In this document: positions 20,887 to 22,223 of the stretch, piece by piece
Layout: the number at the start of each line of letters is the position of its first letter
Numbering within the stretch: the stretch's first letter is position 1
Source: SIG636 sp045537905
GTDB lineage: Bacteria > Bacillota > Clostridia > Oscillospirales > CAG-382
DNA length: 22,223 nt
Assembly (NCBI GenBank): GCA_045537905.1
Contig: JAZSQJ010000073.1
Span: 1-22,223, forward strand
Direction of reading: 5' to 3'
Program-made: the position numbers and the translations under genes
The notes under the pieces: model-generated
What the model saw: only the letters and a program-made list of their open reading frames with translations
The model's database searches: none
What the model was told of the DNA's origin: nothing

Positions 20887-22029
20887 ATGAAAAAGCTTAT
20901 CAGCGTTATATTGATTATTGCCACCGTGCTCAGCCTTGCTGCGATTATTTCCTCCTGTGGTAAAGAGGTAATAGTCTGCAAGGAATGTAATAAAGAAAAC
21001 GAAAAGGACTGCAAGTTTTGCATACACTGCGGCGCAGTAATACCCGTTGAATCAGACAAAGACGAAAAGGCTTGCGCGGCTTGCGGCACCGCTAACCCTG
21101 TAAACGGTAAGTTTTGCGTAAACTGCGGTAAGGAGTTTGTTACGGAAGCTTTGCCCGTGGAAAAGACCTGCTCAAAATGCAACACGGTAAACGGTGCGGA
21201 CAGCAAGTTTTGCGGAAATTGCGGCAACCCGCTTAACGGCACGGGCAGTGTTCCCAACGAGGATACTACCGTCTCCGAGGTCGATGACACAACGAGTGTA
21301 CAGGCAGAACCTCCCGCTGACGACACAACGAGTATACAGGTAGATCCTCCTGCCGATGACACCACCTCCTCAAGCGGAGCAGATGCACCCGAGGCGCCTG
21401 ACCCCGAAAGCGTTTGGTTAGTCATTCGCAGTCACCAAGGTCAAAACTCCACCCTGGTGTTTGAATACGATTACGACGGCAACCAGACGTCAATGAAGTT
21501 TTGCCCCTACAACAACGAAAACCAGGTGCTGATAGAATACACCACGGAATACGAGGACGGTTTTGCAAGCTCTTATTCCAATAGCTTTTCATCGGGATAT
21601 TATACCCACGAGTTTGTAAACACCGCTGCAGGACAAAAGGCGTCGAAAACCGCCACCTATACCAATGACGGAGCTCTTGTGGCTACCGAGTACTTTGAGT
21701 ACGATTCCAACGGCTTGCTGACGGAAAAGAGAAAATACGACGAAAACGGCAGCCTGACAGAAAGAACCGAGTACAGCAAGGGTCTGGAACAAAAGCGATA
21801 TAACGGAGACGGCACTTTGATAAACGAATGGGTTTACAACTCAAAAGGGTGGCTTACCAACGAATATCAGTACAACCGGGACGGCTCTCCCTTCGGTATG
21901 TCGATAAAAACCCACGATTCCCACGGCAACGTTGTGGAGAACGAGTTTCAAAACTCCGCCACCGGCGAAATAACCAAAACGCTTTACGAGTATATAAGCC
22001 TTGCGGAATATCGCAGGCAAAGCAGGTAA
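20887..22029 (+). CDS. Zinc-ribbon lipoprotein, paralogue 3, with a YD-like repeat domain
   Basis: 380 residues. The lipoprotein signal ends in ISSC (lipidated Cys24). Three zinc ribbons follow (C31-C48, C63-C80, C95-C112), each of the form CxxC-N10-CxxC. The linker has tandem DDTTS(V/I)Q-PPA repeats. In place of the DnaJ-type region, residues about 175-380 form a Tyr/Asn/Gly-rich domain with repeats like EYDSNGLLTEKRKYDENGSLTER, related in style to YD/RHS or MORN-like surface repeats. It starts 21 nt after the previous gene and probably ends the operon. Function unknown; a cell-surface binding or scaffold role is only a guess. Confidence 0.82.
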   Translation: MKKLISVILIIATVLSLAAIISSCGKEVIVCKECNKENEKDCKFCIHCGAVIPVESDKDEKACAACGTANPVNGKFCVNCGKEFVTEALPVEKTCSKCNTVNGADSKFCGNCGNPLNGTGSVPNEDTTVSEVDDTTSVQAEPPADDTTSIQVDPPADDTTSSSGADAPEAPDPESVWLVIRSHQGQNSTLVFEYDYDGNQTSMKFCPYNNENQVLIEYTTEYEDGFASSYSNSFSSGYYTHEFVNTAAGQKASKTATYTNDGALVATEYFEYDSNGLLTEKRKYDENGSLTERTEYSKGLEQKRYNGDGTLINEWVYNSKGWLTNEYQYNRDGSPFGMSIKTHDSHGNVVENEFQNSATGEITKTLYEYISLAEYRRQSR

Positions 22030-22046
22030 TAACTGTAAAACCGGTA

Positions 22047-22075
22047 TTGACAAACGGCACTGCGTATGCTACAAT
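22047..22075 (+). promoter_or_regulatory. Promoter of the tRNA-Ala gene
   Basis: TTGACA (22047-22052) and TACAAT (22070-22075) with a 17-nt spacer; the tRNA begins 10 nt after the -10 box. Confidence 0.88.
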
Positions 22076-22085
22076 AGCTGTGCAT

Positions 22086-22161
22086 GGGGCATTAGCGCAG
22101 CTGGGAGCGCACAACACTGGCAGTGTTGGGGTCACGGGTTCGAGTCCCGTATGCTCCACCA
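22086..22161 (+). tRNA. tRNA-Ala, anticodon GGC
   Basis: The cloverleaf is complete: acceptor GGGGCAT/ATGCTCC with one G-U pair, D arm GCGC...GCGC, anticodon stem CAACA/TGTTG around the loop CTGGCAG (anticodon GGC, alanine GCC/GCU codons), T arm ACGGG/CCCGT with the TTCGAGT loop, discriminator A and an encoded CCA. It has its own promoter and terminator and is not part of a visible cluster. Confidence 0.95.
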
Positions 22162-22194
22162 AAAATCGACAGGTTTCGACCTGTCGATTTTTTA
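22162..22194 (+). terminator. Intrinsic terminator of the tRNA-Ala gene
   Basis: AATCGACAGGT and ACCTGTCGATT close an 11-bp stem on a stable TTCG loop, followed by TTTT. It begins immediately after the tRNA CCA end. Confidence 0.9.
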
Positions 22195-22195
22195 T

Positions 22196-22223
22196 CCATT
22201 GCGAAAGCAATGGTATATCATCA
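22196..22223. repeat. Possible first unit of a palindromic repeat array cut by the window end
   Basis: CCATTGC-GAAA-GCAATGG is a perfect 7-bp hairpin with a GNRA loop, followed by TATATCATCA. Its hairpin-plus-constant-linker style resembles the GTGAAG arrays. Only one unit is visible, so calling it an array is tentative. Confidence 0.35.

Overview
The window looks like chromosome from a spore-forming Clostridia (Bacillota), probably an uncultured relative of the gut Oscillospirales or Ruminococcaceae. That placement is inferred from three things: the sporulation genes (spoIIAA-spoIIAB-sigF and an intact pro-sigma-K gene), strong AAGGAGG-type ribosome binding sites with some TTG/GTG starts, and TTGACA/TATAAT promoters. 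Base composition is mid-range and gene density is high. I saw no transposase, integrase, phage gene or CRISPR array.

Layout. 1-427: gene-free, with several long hairpins and a palindromic array built on GTGAAG/CTTCAC. 428-1910 (minus): the spoIIA operon. 2030-4518 (plus): a NIF3-family metal protein and the ribosome quality-control factor RqcH. 4519-5038: gene-free, with two tandem copies of a structured terminator element. 5039-6910 (minus): a large beta-helix-like lipoprotein. 7052-9351 (plus): a two-gene ABC exporter with a palindromic operator at its promoter. 9466-12269 (minus): a GntR/YtrA-type regulator, ABC ATPase, ABC permease and a membrane-anchored protein in one overlapping operon. 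12402-13058: two tandem loci resembling type I toxin-antitoxin modules, each with a 28-29 residue holin-like peptide. 13248-14288 (minus): queA. 14410-16111 (plus): dapA and dapB. 16116-16214: a second copy of the GTGAAG array. 16241-18861 (plus): malQ and a namZ-like gene. 18914-19618 (plus): sigK. 19681-22029 (plus): three paralogous lipoproteins with zinc ribbons and DnaJ-type cysteine repeats. 22086-22161: tRNA-Ala(GGC) with its own promoter and terminator.

How the genes relate. SpoIIAA, SpoIIAB and SigF form the partner-switching module that turns on the first forespore sigma factor. SigK is the last mother-cell sigma factor, so the window carries both ends of the sporulation cascade. 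DapA and DapB make dihydrodipicolinate for lysine, diaminopimelate and, in spore formers, dipicolinate. MalQ and the NamZ-like enzyme form a glycan-handling pair. The two ABC cassettes appear to be separately regulated, since their promoter-proximal palindromes differ.

The most interesting regions are (i) the tandem toxin-antitoxin-like loci, where convergent promoters, Shine-Dalgarno-masking hairpins and end-to-end complementarity are present in both copies and several stems show compensatory changes; (ii) the secreted zinc-ribbon lipoprotein cluster, whose function I do not recognise; and (iii) a terminator-like hairpin whose 3' arm and U-tract are the first codons of sigK.
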